From a virus, in IMG/VR virus record IMGVR_UViG_3300044977_000094, positions 111,261 to 175,260 of that record: DNA of 64,000 bases. One strand, given 5' to 3'. The translations under genes and the position numbers were made by a program. Positions 31,001 to 38,861 of this stretch are shown here, in pieces. How positions within the stretch are numbered: the stretch's first letter is position 1; each line of letters starts with the position of its first letter. Under the pieces are notes generated by a model. That model was not told the DNA's origin and did no database searches. It worked only from the letters and a program-made list of their open reading frames with translations.

Positions 31001-32443
31001 CGCGACCTGCTGCGCGTCCATCTTCTGCTGGAACGCGGCGTGCTCCTGCGCCGCCGCCAACTGCCGCTGCGCCTGCTGGACCTGCGCCGCATTGTTCAGC
31101 TCTGTGACGGTCAGCGTCTGCTGCGCCTCGGAATACTGGGCCTGCGCATCGGTCTGCGCATACGTCGCCGCCACCACGCCCTGCTTGGCCTGGATGACCG
31201 TCTGCGACCCGGCCACGCCCTGCTTGTTCGCCAGGTTCGCCGCATACGCCGCAGCGGTCTCCTGATCGGAGGCGTCCTTGAGCTGCTGCTGAGCCTGCAG
31301 CACCGCCAGCGCCGCCTGCTGGCGGTCGATGCTCGTGCTGTAGGCGTTCTGGTCCACCAGCCGCTGGTTGTACAGGGCCTGCTGGATCGCCAGCTGTGCG
31401 GCCGACACCGACAACTTCGAGTCGGAGAGCTGGTCGTCGAGCTGCGTGATCTGCTCGCGGGCCTGCACCCACGCCTGCGTCAGGTTGTACTGCGCCTCGG
31501 ACAGGCCGTAGTTGGCCTGCTCGACGCCCTGCTCGGCCTGCTTCACCGACTGCAGCGCCTGCACCTGCGCCTGCGCGGCATTACGGGTGACCTCGGCCAG
31601 GTTCGTCTCCGCCGAGGCGATGGACTGGGCAGCGGTGACCGCGTCCTGGCCGGCCTGCTCGCGGGTCGTGGTGACGGTCTGCTGCGCCTGCTGGACCTGA
31701 ACCTGGTTGTCGAAGTTCGTCGACGCCAACTGCGCGCCGGTCAGGCCGACGTTCAGCGCGGACTGGTGCGCCGCCGACAGGGCCTTGGCCACACCACCCA
31801 GTGCCAGGCCACCGGTGACACCCAGGAGCCCCGCGCCCGTGGCTGCGCCCGCCAGGCCGGGCATGAGAGCCCCGACGCCCAGAGTCAGCGCGCCCAGGAA
31901 GCCGCCGCCCTCACCACCACCGCCACCACCCCCGCCGCCTCCACCGCCGGAGGCGCCAAGGGACGGGCCGCCGGACTGCGCCGCGAATGCATCCAGCGCA
32001 GCCTGCGCGGCGGTGAGCCGCTCGTCGAACTCCGTGGTGTCCAGCGTCAGACGCGGATCGGCCCGCCGGGCATCCAGATCGTCCAGCTTGGCCTTGGCAT
32101 CTTCCGACTTGGCGTCGAGGTCGGCCGCCTCAAGGGTGACCTCGGGCCGCGCCTCCTTGCCGTCCAGGTCGTCCAGCTTGGCCTTGGCGTCGTCGACCTT
32201 CGCGTCGAGGTCGGCCGCGTCGAGACTGACCCGCGGCTCGGCGGTGGCACTGCCCAGGTCGTCGACCTTCGCCCGGACATCGTCGGCTTTCGCGTCCAGC
32301 TCGGAGGTGTCCAGGCCGACCTTGACGTCCGCCTCGACACCCGCCACGGCCTCGTCCAGCGCGGCCTGCAACTGCTCCTTGAAGCCCTCCGTGTCGGGGC
32401 TGACCTCCACCCACGCAGACGCGATCTTGAAGCCTTCGGGCAT
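28022..32443 (-). CDS. Tape measure protein with tail lysozyme domain
   Basis: The 1473-residue protein is the largest in the window. Residues 39-140 hold three repeats of about 28 residues (AADLDAKVDDAKAKLDDLDG type). Residues 160-215 are a poly-Gly linker and hydrophobic helix, 230-520 a long Gln/Ala-rich coiled coil, and about 905 another membrane-like segment. Residues about 1258-1390 (FLSTHGFSKFAAAGVAGNID, AESGGNPE, LIQWTPY) match the phage tail lysozyme fold with its ESG motif. It sets tail length, about 220 nm by the usual 0.15 nm per residue rule, and aids wall penetration. Confidence 0.92.
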   Translation of the reverse strand: MPEGFKIASAWVEVSPDTEGFKEQLQAALDEAVAGVEADVKVGLDTSELDAKADDVRAKVDDLGSATAEPRVSLDAADLDAKVDDAKAKLDDLDGKEARPEVTLEAADLDAKSEDAKAKLDDLDARRADPRLTLDTTEFDERLTAAQAALDAFAAQSGGPSLGASGGGGGGGGGGGGEGGGFLGALTLGVGALMPGLAGAATGAGLLGVTGGLALGGVAKALSAAHQSALNVGLTGAQLASTNFDNQVQVQQAQQTVTTTREQAGQDAVTAAQSIASAETNLAEVTRNAAQAQVQALQSVKQAEQGVEQANYGLSEAQYNLTQAWVQAREQITQLDDQLSDSKLSVSAAQLAIQQALYNQRLVDQNAYSTSIDRQQAALAVLQAQQQLKDASDQETAAAYAANLANKQGVAGSQTVIQAKQGVVAATYAQTDAQAQYSEAQQTLTVTELNNAAQVQQAQRQLAAAQEHAAFQQKMDAQQVAIAERNVTNTIKEQQLAMAATKSTSNEAANEFAKDMARLTPTGRAFVNQILGMKGAYDKLRDSAQNAVLPGMSVWLTGLATLMPEITKGVTRMGQAIGKSFASFGKQMATPQFAHVLDGLISNGIKFANIVLPAFATFVQELAKIGSKKGAVDGIAGVLAGIANGLTKFAGTISHFQGPINSFLQAAGHIISNLGPGLGTIIGLVATALAPLTRYLNAHPNGTVAKVLGSVVAGLLTMKTLVKWGKAPFEAISAGYKMITGIPGKMSSMATKIGKAWSGLSSIPGKVAGVFSKVFGPGGVWDGIRLRGMQAAEGISGAWGKTSTFFTTTLPGYLSTAGQKLGQFASNGVQAIQNMASKIGAMMGNAATSVKNFVTGYGKETQEEEADSAEMAEENGANATAVEAENEAEEASAVEAGTVEDGATGGITIAIGLLVTAIIYLATHWKQVWGDIKTWAEDAWKFIYDGFGKYLLLLLGPNGLIALGLIELAQHWNSIWGGIKSTVEDVWGGIKSGAEGFVSDLGEIWGKLEDVFKTPVNFLITSVYTDGIENLWNRVVNKVGLGSIALPDIPKLAGGGVLPGYAPGHDSIPAVLSPGEGVLVPEAVQAIGPETVHGLNATYGHGRKSGPHAFAGGGIAGDDDQHKSELGKELKKQLRKRGVEKPAEHGAEHAVMGFSGGGIAGLAKGIWHGVTSTISKTYDIGKIVAALATGNTSALTNALDAFVGTKATGDLGQMMLGLPKTLISRAAGQIVNLLGFGGGGHGQQQLPGGSSGAVGSLPENWKAIAQFLSTHGFSKFAAAGVAGNIDAESGGNPEILEIGGGGGGGLIQWTPYPPGYITGNAQADLMTQLNAILSWGGGPGLVNRATSASNAAQIYQDYYERPANLTSSLPQRMASANAVYKAMGWGTFDEGGIATGMGMLPKGTPLPERVLSPRQTDLFERLTVALERDAAAPSSLSTPMGGEQVVQNFYGSALPNAEEKAAMKRELALALSG

Positions 32444-32469
32444 GACAGGTCACCCCCCGCCATATCCGG

Positions 32470-32769
32470 TCATCCGAAGCTGAAAACACCGGCAAACGCC
32501 GGCTCCGCCATCAGCGTGGTCCGCGTCCCGGGATTGATCTGATCGCCACCGCGGGCAGGCCCACTGGCTGCCTTCGGAGCGGGACGCCGATCCTTGTTCT
32601 GCTCCGCCAGCGCCCGGGACTGCATGACGCCGGTATAGGCCGGCAGCCGCCACGCCAGCTTGAAGAACGTCGGGCCGTCCAGGGCGGTGGCGTCGTCGAT
32701 CCGGTGGAAAGCGCTCAGGTCACTGGCGATGTCGTCCAGGTAGTCCAGCATCCACGCGACCTGATTCAC
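32470..32769 (-). CDS. Tail assembly chaperone, frameshifted C-terminal part
   Basis: The 99-codon frame (GTG 32769) begins 9 bases upstream of the stop of the preceding gene in transcription order, in the -1 frame. It follows a CCCAAAA slippery site, so its main product should be a fusion of about 247 residues with the 32778-33212 protein, as in lambda gpG-GT. Sequence NQVAWMLDYLDDIASDLSAF and WRLPAYTGVMQSRALAEQN fits the T part. Independent initiation at the GTG is possible but has weak ribosome-binding support. Confidence 0.85.
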   Translation of the reverse strand: MNQVAWMLDYLDDIASDLSAFHRIDDATALDGPTFFKLAWRLPAYTGVMQSRALAEQNKDRRPAPKAASGPARGGDQINPGTRTTLMAEPAFAGVFSFG

Positions 32770-32777
32770 GCGCTCTT

Positions 32778-33212
32778 CTAGTCTTTTGGGAGCTCCAGGC
32801 CCCCGAGGGTGATCCGCATCGCGATCTCACCGATCTGCATGAACTGGGCCGGGGTGAGCTCGTCGTACTCCCGCAGCGCCCGGTAGCCCGCATCCCCAAG
32901 GAGCCGGTTCAGCAGGAAGTCGATCGCCGCCAGCTCGCCGCCGGTCCGGAACAGGTGCAGCGCCTCCAGGGCGATGTTCATGCCCGGCTTGGCCTCGATC
33001 GAGTACACGGTGTCGTCGATGCTGAACAGCGGCACCCGCGGCCGTTCAGCCTCCGGCGAGCTGACCAGGCGGATCATCTCGAAGTCCGCCTCGGGGAGCG
33101 GCGCCACCGGCGGCAGCGCCTTCCGTGTCCGTGGAGCCGCCCGCTTCGCCGCAGCGGGCTTCGCTGCCGGGCGCTTGGCGGCCGTCTTGGTGGCCTTCAC
33201 TGTGGCAGCCAT
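32778..33212 (-). CDS. Tail assembly chaperone (G-like)
   Basis: The 144-residue protein has a Lys/Ala/Pro-rich disordered N-terminus (about 35 residues) and a globular part: YSIEAKPGMNIALEALHLFR and YRALREYDELTPAQFMQIGE, ending ELPKD. Position between major tail protein and tape measure, plus the slippery sequence at its end, identifies it. It keeps the tape measure soluble during tail assembly. Confidence 0.85.
   Translation of the reverse strand: MAATVKATKTAAKRPAAKPAAAKRAAPRTRKALPPVAPLPEADFEMIRLVSSPEAERPRVPLFSIDDTVYSIEAKPGMNIALEALHLFRTGGELAAIDFLLNRLLGDAGYRALREYDELTPAQFMQIGEIAMRITLGGLELPKD
32784..32790 (-). promoter_or_regulatory. Programmed -1 frameshift site CCCAAAA
   Basis: On the minus strand the 0-frame reads C CCA AAA GAC TAG, a canonical X XXY YYZ heptamer six nucleotides before the stop. 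Slipping back by one gives CCC AAA AGA CTA and enters the downstream chaperone frame. This is the conserved siphovirus G/GT mechanism. Confidence 0.88.
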
Positions 33213-33241
33213 GCCATCTCTCTTAAGGTCAGGGGGTTGGG

Positions 33242-33841
33242 TCACGCCTGCTGGTCGACGATGTGCACCGGCGTGATCGAGTTCGACACGTAGTAGGCGG
33301 TGAAAGTGACGTCGAGCGCCTGCTGGGTCTTCTTGTCGTACGCCAGGCTGGCCTTGACCTGCGACAGCACCTTGCGGACGATCACGCGTCGCAGGGCCGG
33401 CGCACCGGAGGACAGCATCGGCGCCCACCCGTCGATGATCAGCGCCGCGTAGGTGGGCTGCGTTGCCGCCGAGCTGACCGGGATGTCGAGGGTGGCGTAG
33501 CCGGACCCGCTGCCAGTCGTGCCGATGTTGTTGAGGCTGGTCTGCAGGTTCGCCAGCGTCATCTCGGACAGCTTGGAGGTGACCGTCATCTTCATCTCGG
33601 TCAGGCGCGCGCCGACGTTCATGATGATCTGGTCCACCGACAAGTCGGTGTACGTGTTGTCGGTCTCGAAGGTGACGCCGCCGTCGGTGCCGCCGACGTC
33701 CGTCCAGGGGCTGCTCGGGGGCGTCGACGGCCCGTTGGGGGTGACGGCGGAATCGGCGGGCTCGGACGAGCCGAACGGCGCGACATACAGGCGCGCGGGC
33801 CCAAGGACCAAATTTGCAGCATTCACGCTCAATCGGACCAC
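33242..33841 (-). CDS. Major tail protein
   Basis: The 199-residue protein is beta-rich: LVLGPARLYVAPFGSSEP, DGGVTFETDNTYTDLSVDQI, and RLTEMKMTVTSKLSEMTLAN, the pattern of tail tube proteins in Streptomyces siphophages. GTG at 33841 is used here; downstream TTG or GTG codons fit the GAGGAG site better. It is directly upstream of the chaperones, as in most siphoviruses. Confidence 0.85.
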   Translation of the reverse strand: MVRLSVNAANLVLGPARLYVAPFGSSEPADSAVTPNGPSTPPSSPWTDVGGTDGGVTFETDNTYTDLSVDQIIMNVGARLTEMKMTVTSKLSEMTLANLQTSLNNIGTTGSGSGYATLDIPVSSAATQPTYAALIIDGWAPMLSSGAPALRRVIVRKVLSQVKASLAYDKKTQQALDVTFTAYYVSNSITPVHIVDQQA

Positions 33842-33914
33842 TCCTCAGATTTGGAGCCCATCAAATGTCCAACTGGCGTATGGACTTGAGGCTCAATTGG
33901 TAGAATTTGCAGTC

Positions 33915-34619
33915 ATGAAGACCTGCAAGCGCGGCCACCTATTGACGCCCGAGAACATTGCTCCGAACGGCAGTAGTGGAACCTGTCGGACATGCAAGAA
34001 CCTTCGCGGGAGGGCCCGCTATTGGAAGAACCCTGAGGGAAGCAGGGAGTCCGGACGTCAGCGAATGCGAAAGCATCTTGGCCCGCTCAAAGGGCATGCC
34101 CAGTCCCGCAAGACGCACTGTCCGCAGGGGCATCCATATGACGACGAGAACACTTACGTCAGCCCTCAAGGGCACCGGCAGTGCAAGACGTGCCGACGGT
34201 CCCGCGCCATGGAATCGTGGTGGCGCAACCGAGACAAGCGCACAGCCGAGAACAAGGCCTGGCGCGAGGCTAATCAGGATCGAGTCAGGGCCAGCATTCG
34301 CAGATGGCGCGAGGAGAACCGCGAGCGTTCCAACCTGCTCAGTCGCCTGAAGAAGCAGCGCAAGCGTGCAGCAGGGCGACTGACCGCAGCGGACTGGGAA
34401 CTTGTGATCGCCACCTACGGGGGTGCTTGTCTCAGCTGCGCCAAGCCGGAGGTAACTATCGACCACATAGTTCCAGTTTCGGCAGGCGGTCGAAATGAAA
34501 TCGACAACGTGCAGCCGCTGTGTGGGTTCTGCAACGGAAGCAAAGGGGTGAAGACTATAGACTTTCGGCCCGCCCCCATCGCGGAACTGCTCGCCGAAGC
34601 CGAGAGGTTGGAGCCCTAG
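33915..34619 (+). CDS. HNH homing endonuclease inserted against the late operon
   Basis: The 234-residue protein (ATG 33915) has two repeated zinc modules (CKRGHLLTPEN with CRTCKN, then CPQGHPYDDEN with CKTCRR), a basic helical linker, and an HNH core CLSCAKPEVTIDHIVPVSAG with LCGFCNGSKG. It is the only plus-strand gene within the structural region, sits between the major tail gene and the next head-tail gene, and has lower GC. All this marks a free-standing homing endonuclease. Confidence 0.9.
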   Translation: MKTCKRGHLLTPENIAPNGSSGTCRTCKNLRGRARYWKNPEGSRESGRQRMRKHLGPLKGHAQSRKTHCPQGHPYDDENTYVSPQGHRQCKTCRRSRAMESWWRNRDKRTAENKAWREANQDRVRASIRRWREENRERSNLLSRLKKQRKRAAGRLTAADWELVIATYGGACLSCAKPEVTIDHIVPVSAGGRNEIDNVQPLCGFCNGSKGVKTIDFRPAPIAELLAEAERLEP

Positions 34620-34623
34620 GACG

Positions 34624-34989
34624 TTAGAGCACGCCGACGTACTGGAGCAGCGCGAGGGTGATGTTCGCGGGGGTGCCGAACGAGACGGTGATCGTGCCGC
34701 CCGGGGCTTCCTCGTCCGTGGGGAACGGTCCGATGACGTTGGTCGCGCTCGCGGTGAGCGTCGGCGTCAGCGGCGAGACGGCTTGGCCTTCGATGGTGGT
34801 GCCGATGGCGATGCTGCAGGTGCTGCCGCCGGAGCCAACCGCGATGACCAGGAACTCGTGGCCCGTGTTCTGCCAGGTCACACCGGTGTTGGAGCCGACG
34901 ACTCCGGCCGCGATGAGGGTGGTCAGGTTGACGGGGGCGCTGGCGCCCGTCTTGGGCAGCTGCGTGGGGGTGAGAGTCAGGATGCTCAC
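34624..34989 (-). CDS. Virion structural protein, decoration-like
   Basis: The 121-residue product is beta-rich and Thr/Gly-rich (VTWQNTGHEFLVIAVGSGGS and APGGTITVSFGTPANITLAL). The GTG overlaps the upstream stop. Its position between head-tail genes and the tail tube suggests a small virion protein, perhaps decoration or tail-associated. Confidence 0.6.
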   Translation of the reverse strand: MSILTLTPTQLPKTGASAPVNLTTLIAAGVVGSNTGVTWQNTGHEFLVIAVGSGGSTCSIAIGTTIEGQAVSPLTPTLTASATNVIGPFPTDEEAPGGTITVSFGTPANITLALLQYVGVL

Positions 34990-35174
34990 GGGGCGCCGTC
35001 CTTCTTGGTGGTGGTCTTGGCGCCGCCGGCCGGCGGCTCGGCGTCGGTGGGGGCCTTCTGGCGGAGGAGGCCCTGCGAGCGCAGAACCGGGACCTCGTCA
35101 GCGGGGACCTTGATGGGGTCGGCGAACATGGTCACGTCGACGGTGACCATGTCGGGGCCGGGCGTGTCGGGCAT
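34986..35174 (-). CDS. Small hypothetical structural-operon protein (62 aa)
   Basis: ATG at 35172-35174. VDVTMFADPIKVPADEVPVL RS is followed by a Lys/Thr-rich tail (GGAKTTTKKDGAP). Short proteins of this type occur between connector and decoration genes in actinophages. No assigned function. Confidence 0.55.
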   Translation of the reverse strand: MPDTPGPDMVTVDVTMFADPIKVPADEVPVLRSQGLLRQKAPTDAEPPAGGAKTTTKKDGAP

Positions 35175-35184
35175 GGGGGTCCTC

Positions 35185-35682
35185 TCAGTCGAGGCGGTCG
35201 TTGACGGTCACCCAGGCCAGAGCCAGGTCGAACTCGTAGCGGGCGTAGTCGCCCTGGTCGTCGTAGATCCGGCGCGCGGTGGTGGCCATGTACGCCGACT
35301 TGACGACCGCGGGCGGGTAGACGACGCCGTTGACGTCGATCACCAGCGGGCGCGAGATGTTGTAGCGGTCCAACGTGGCGCGCCGGATCGCGGACGCCAT
35401 GGCGGCGGCCTTGAGCCACGGCGGTTTGTTGCTGCCGGGAACGGTGGCCCAGCAGTCCACCTGGATCACGGGGCATCCGACGGGCAGCGCATCATCGGGC
35501 GTCCCGCCGGAGACTGCGACGGTCGCGAAGCCGGTGGTGATCCAGGCGGCCGGCGTGCCGGTGTCGTCGACGTCCGGCGGCAGTTGGGTGCCGACCATGG
35601 CGGAGGTGAAGCCGGGGACGGTGGCGATCCACGCCGTCGCGACGAGCTCGTCCGTCGTCTCCAGGGGAAGGGGAGTTGTCAC
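35185..35682 (-). CDS. Tail terminator / head-tail joining protein
   Basis: The 165-residue protein has CPVIQVDCWATVPGSNKPPW and YEFDLALAWVTVNDRLD at the C-terminus, which match minor-tail-U/tail-terminator style folds of actinophages. It is the last connector gene before the tail tube, the expected place. GTG at 35682. Confidence 0.65.
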   Translation of the reverse strand: MTTPLPLETTDELVATAWIATVPGFTSAMVGTQLPPDVDDTGTPAAWITTGFATVAVSGGTPDDALPVGCPVIQVDCWATVPGSNKPPWLKAAAMASAIRRATLDRYNISRPLVIDVNGVVYPPAVVKSAYMATTARRIYDDQGDYARYEFDLALAWVTVNDRLD

Positions 35683-35695
35683 CGCACCCCCCGGT

Positions 35696-36031
35696 CTAGT
35701 CGCCGCGTTCCTGGTAGAGGGCAGGCCGCAGGAAGGGCTGGGGCGGCACGACTTCGGGTCCGGTGATCCCGGTGCTGGGGTGGTAGACCCGGTGGCCGAG
35801 TTCGACGTAGGCGGCGTAGGTGCGCCCCTGGTCGCCGCCGGTGGCGGAGACGATCAGGTTGCCGTCCTCGATGTGGGACTCGATCGAGTCCTTGAGCGAC
35901 CCGGTGCGTTCGGGGCAGTAGCGTGCCGCGTCGCCGGCGATGTCCGGTCCGAGGCGCCATTCGAAGAAGTCCTCGGTGGCCGCGTCGACTTGCTCCGCCC
36001 ACTGGTCGTCCACGGTGACCCGGCTGGCCAT
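35696..36031 (-). CDS. HK97 gp10-like neck protein
   Basis: The 111-residue protein contains AARYCPERTGSLKDSIESHI and YAAYVELGHRVYHPSTG, then PPQPFLRPALYQ, the signature of the HK97 gp10/minor-tail Z-like family. It acts at the head-tail joint. Confidence 0.8.
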   Translation of the reverse strand: MASRVTVDDQWAEQVDAATEDFFEWRLGPDIAGDAARYCPERTGSLKDSIESHIEDGNLIVSATGGDQGRTYAAYVELGHRVYHPSTGITGPEVVPPQPFLRPALYQERGD

Positions 36032-36043
36032 GGGGGGAGCCTC

Positions 36044-36400
36044 CTAGTCCGAGCCGGTGCCGACGCCGGAGCGCCAGCGCAGGGTGAGGATCTTGTCGGG
36101 TGGGATGCCGGTGGGTCCGGTGGGCTGGACCTGGATGTCCTGGATCATGTAGTAGTTCCCGCTGATCTCATCCATGATCGTGTCCGAGTCCAGGACATCC
36201 ACCCAGCCCGCGACCACCGCTATGGACGTGCGGATCGTCCGGGGCTGCTGCGTGGCCGGGTCCCACGTCTGCTTGCTGGACTCGTTGACCGCGGCCGGGA
36301 CACCCGTCTTGATCGGCGTACCGACGTCCGACTCGTCGCCGTAGGCGTTCACGGCCGTGCCGCGCATGATGGTCAGTCGAGTGTTGGCGATCTCCATCAT
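36044..36400 (-). CDS. Head-tail stopper/adaptor
   Basis: The 118-residue protein (MMEIANTRLTIMRGTAVNAY) has the beta-barrel stopper look: TRLTIMRG, RTIRTSIAVVAGWVDVLDSD, YYMIQDIQVQPTG. It lies between the connector and gp10-like gene, as in other siphovirus necks. Confidence 0.65.
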   Translation of the reverse strand: MMEIANTRLTIMRGTAVNAYGDESDVGTPIKTGVPAAVNESSKQTWDPATQQPRTIRTSIAVVAGWVDVLDSDTIMDEISGNYYMIQDIQVQPTGPTGIPPDKILTLRWRSGVGTGSD

Positions 36401-36407
36401 CAGCGGC

Positions 36408-37160
36408 CTACCAGTTGATCAGTGCGGCACTGCCCAGGACACCGGCCGCGTGCAGGATCGCCGCAGCCTGGGGAGCCAGCGGAGGGAACGTCATCGCGGT
36501 CATCGCCGACACCCGCGACGTCGACACGCCGCCCATCGAGGTGCTGCCGTACTGCCGCTTCACGCCCGTCGGATCGTTGTCCGCCAGCATGAACTGGCAC
36601 TGCGCACTGGTGGCCCGGGACAGGACGTCGATCAGCAGCGGATCGGTCGGCATGCCGTTGGCGTTCGTGGCGTACACGGCGCCGATCAGGTAGTGGTCCA
36701 TCGCTTCCGACGCCCGCTGGAGCGTCACGCAGACCAGGTCATCAGGCGTGAACTGGTCCCCCGACCAAGCCCGGTAGGCCGCCACCGTGGCGTACATGCC
36801 GGGAGCCGGCGACCCCGACGCGACCGCGGCGACGGTCACCGTCCACACGTAGTTCACTGCCGTACCGCCGACCGTGCCGGACCAGGTGACCAGGTAGTCA
36901 CCGACGGACTGCCCGGCGGGGCACGACCACACGTACTGGAACAGGCCGTTCCCGTCGAGTCCCACCACCCCGGTGGAGGTGGTGGCCACCGGCGTGCCCG
37001 TGCCGCCGCTGGCCGTTGCAGCGGCGGAGATGGTCACCGTCACGCCGGATGCCGGGGCCCCCTGGCCGGAGCCGGGGAAGGTCTCGAACAGCTGCGTGAG
37101 GCTGATCTGTGCGCCCTGCAGGACGTCGGACTGCTGGTTGCCCAGGATCGTGAACGACAT
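36408..37160 (-). CDS. Head-tail connector with Ig-like N-terminal domain
   Basis: ATG at 37160, 250 residues. Residues 1-115 look like a beta-sandwich (VTVTISAAATASGGTGTPVA and YLVTWSGTVGGTAVNYVWTV). Residues 120-250 resemble head completion proteins: MYATVAAYRAWSGDQFTPDD, SEAMDHYLIGAVY, SRATSAQCQFMLADND. The Ig-like fusion is unusual for a connector and may decorate the neck. Confidence 0.65.
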   Translation of the reverse strand: MSFTILGNQQSDVLQGAQISLTQLFETFPGSGQGAPASGVTVTISAAATASGGTGTPVATTSTGVVGLDGNGLFQYVWSCPAGQSVGDYLVTWSGTVGGTAVNYVWTVTVAAVASGSPAPGMYATVAAYRAWSGDQFTPDDLVCVTLQRASEAMDHYLIGAVYATNANGMPTDPLLIDVLSRATSAQCQFMLADNDPTGVKRQYGSTSMGGVSTSRVSAMTAMTFPPLAPQAAAILHAAGVLGSAALINW

Positions 37161-37174
37161 GACCGGCCCACCCC

Positions 37175-37507
37175 TCAGGTGTTGTGCGCCCCGGTGAGCA
37201 GGTCGATGAGTTCGGCCTTGGTCAGGGCGACCGCAGCGGCGCGGTCCATGCCCTGCGACACGGCGAACTCCGTCCACGTCGCCCGGTTGTCGGCCCGCTT
37301 GGGCAGCGGGACGGCGTCGGGAACATCGACGGCCTCGGCGGGTTCCGGCTCGTCGTGGCCCGGCTCGCGCCACGGCGACCCGTCCTCGTTGACCTGCACC
37401 AGGTCGCCCCGGTGCAGGCGGTGGGCAATGCCCGGGGGGAGCGGCACGTCGAAGCAGTGCAGCGCGCCGTTCTCCCCCCGGATCCACATCGTGTCAGCCA
37501 TCGTCAC
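37175..37507 (-). CDS. Small head-operon protein with SAP/Rho-N-like end
   Basis: GTG at 37507 (overlaps stop) or ATG at 37501. The C-terminus RATWTEFAVSQGMDRAAAVA LTKAELIDLL looks like a short helix-extended-loop-helix (SAP or Rho-N-like) domain. The N-terminus is IRGENGALHCFDVPLPPGI. Function unknown; head-tail connector-associated. Confidence 0.55.
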   Translation of the reverse strand: MTMADTMWIRGENGALHCFDVPLPPGIAHRLHRGDLVQVNEDGSPWREPGHDEPEPAEAVDVPDAVPLPKRADNRATWTEFAVSQGMDRAAAVALTKAELIDLLTGAHNT

Positions 37508-37956
37508 ACCAGGTTGAACGGCAGCTCGTACGCCAGGACCGTGACGCTGGTGGTCTGGGAGAAGTCCAGGAACAGGTAGGTGTTCCCGGACGAGTCGGTC
37601 TGGATGAACCGGTCGCTGGTGAGCGGACCGACGTCCAGGGTGGCGGAGGTGGTGGACGCGGACACGAGGTCGCCCTGCGAGCCCCAGCTGAACACGGCGT
37701 TGCTGGGGTAGGGGCTGGTCTGTGCCGCACCAGACACGTTGACGCCGTTGCCGTTGGCACGGATGGTGACCACGGTCGCGGTCGAGCCGATGATGAAGCG
37801 CAGCAGGAGCTTGCGCAGGTCGATCGTGGAGGACGGCGAGGACGCGTTGACGCCCTGGATGTACATGGTCGAGGCGGCGGCGCTGGCCGCGGACTCGGTG
37901 ACGCCGAAGCTGTCCCGGACGAGCTGGACGGGAGTGAGCTGGGTACGTGCGGTCAT
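37504..37956 (-). CDS. Capsid decoration-like protein
   Basis: The 150-residue product is beta-rich (LLLRFIIGSTATVVTIRANG and YLFLDFSQTTSVTVLAYELP) and lies directly downstream of the major capsid gene in transcription order. Position and composition suggest a decoration or head-fibre protein. Confidence 0.6.
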   Translation of the reverse strand: MTARTQLTPVQLVRDSFGVTESAASAAASTMYIQGVNASSPSSTIDLRKLLLRFIIGSTATVVTIRANGNGVNVSGAAQTSPYPSNAVFSWGSQGDLVSASTTSATLDVGPLTSDRFIQTDSSGNTYLFLDFSQTTSVTVLAYELPFNLV

Positions 37957-37976
37957 GACGGGTTACTCCCTTCTGC

Positions 37977-38861
37977 TCAGATGCCCGACGGGCGGGTGAC
38001 GTAGGCGACGGCGATGGCGTCGGGGCGCACGAGCTTCGCGCCGAAGACGTGCAGGCCGCGGACGCCGTCGGCGAACGTGGTCTGCAGGCGCAGGGCCTCG
38101 GTCTGGACGATCTGCTCCGCGTAGGTCAGCGCCATCGGGTGGCCGGCCTGCACGATCCAGTTGCTGCCGCTGTAGTTGATCGCGTTGTTCGACACGTAGA
38201 TGTCGAAGCCGGCGGCGCGGCCGATCATGCCGGTGGTGAACACCTCGGACGGCTGGCCCTGCATGTCGGTGATCGCGATGAACGCCTGGGTCTGCTCCAG
38301 GAGCGCCTCGGCCCACGGCGGCACGACCACGTACCGGCCCTGCATGGGGATGTTGGCCTCGGTGAGCTGGACCTTCAGCGGCAGCAGGACCTTCTGGTAG
38401 AAGTCCGCCGGGGTGCTGGAGGCGTACAGCGCCGGGGTGACCGGGGAGCCGGAGGACCCGACCATGTTCTGCGCGGAGACGCCGGTGTACAGCGAAGCGA
38501 TGTACTGGTCGGCGTTGTCGGCGAGCTTGTAGCTGGCGCGCTCTTCCAGGTACGACTGCATGTCGCCGGCGGCCTGGCGCCGGTCGACGTCGTCGACGGA
38601 GAAGCTGAAGCTGAACGCCTGGTCGATGTTCATGTCCAGGCCGGCGTCGTTCAGGGCCTGGTAGGTCAGCGTGGAGTTCGGGGTGTAGGTCGTGATGACC
38701 GGGTCCCCGAACTGCGTGATGTGGACGACGTTTCCGGGGCCGCTGATCTCGCCCTCGTAGTCGTTGTTGACGATGCCGGGGCCGCCGAAGACAAGGTTCT
38801 TCTGGAGCGCGGCCAGGATGACCTTGCTCCAGATTTCGGGCTTGAAAGCCAGAACGGACAT
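37977..38861 (-). CDS. Major capsid protein, P22-like HK97 fold
   Basis: The 294-residue protein begins MSVLAFKPEIWSKVILAALQ, followed by KNLVFGGPGIVNNDYEGEIS and VVHITQFGDPVITTYTPN. It ends with GLHVFGAKLVRPDAIAVAYV. This is the layout of the P22 coat-like major capsid proteins of actinophages. It follows the scaffold gene. Confidence 0.88.
   Translation of the reverse strand: MSVLAFKPEIWSKVILAALQKNLVFGGPGIVNNDYEGEISGPGNVVHITQFGDPVITTYTPNSTLTYQALNDAGLDMNIDQAFSFSFSVDDVDRRQAAGDMQSYLEERASYKLADNADQYIASLYTGVSAQNMVGSSGSPVTPALYASSTPADFYQKVLLPLKVQLTEANIPMQGRYVVVPPWAEALLEQTQAFIAITDMQGQPSEVFTTGMIGRAAGFDIYVSNNAINYSGSNWIVQAGHPMALTYAEQIVQTEALRLQTTFADGVRGLHVFGAKLVRPDAIAVAYVTRPSGI

Noticed and set aside
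29672-32542. 956-codon open frame on the plus strand opposite the tape measure gene
   Set aside because: It is Arg/Gly/His/Leu-rich shadow sequence that mirrors the G/C third positions of the minus-strand gene, with no recognisable domain. The same applies to the long plus frames at 21957-23948 and 41878-43983.
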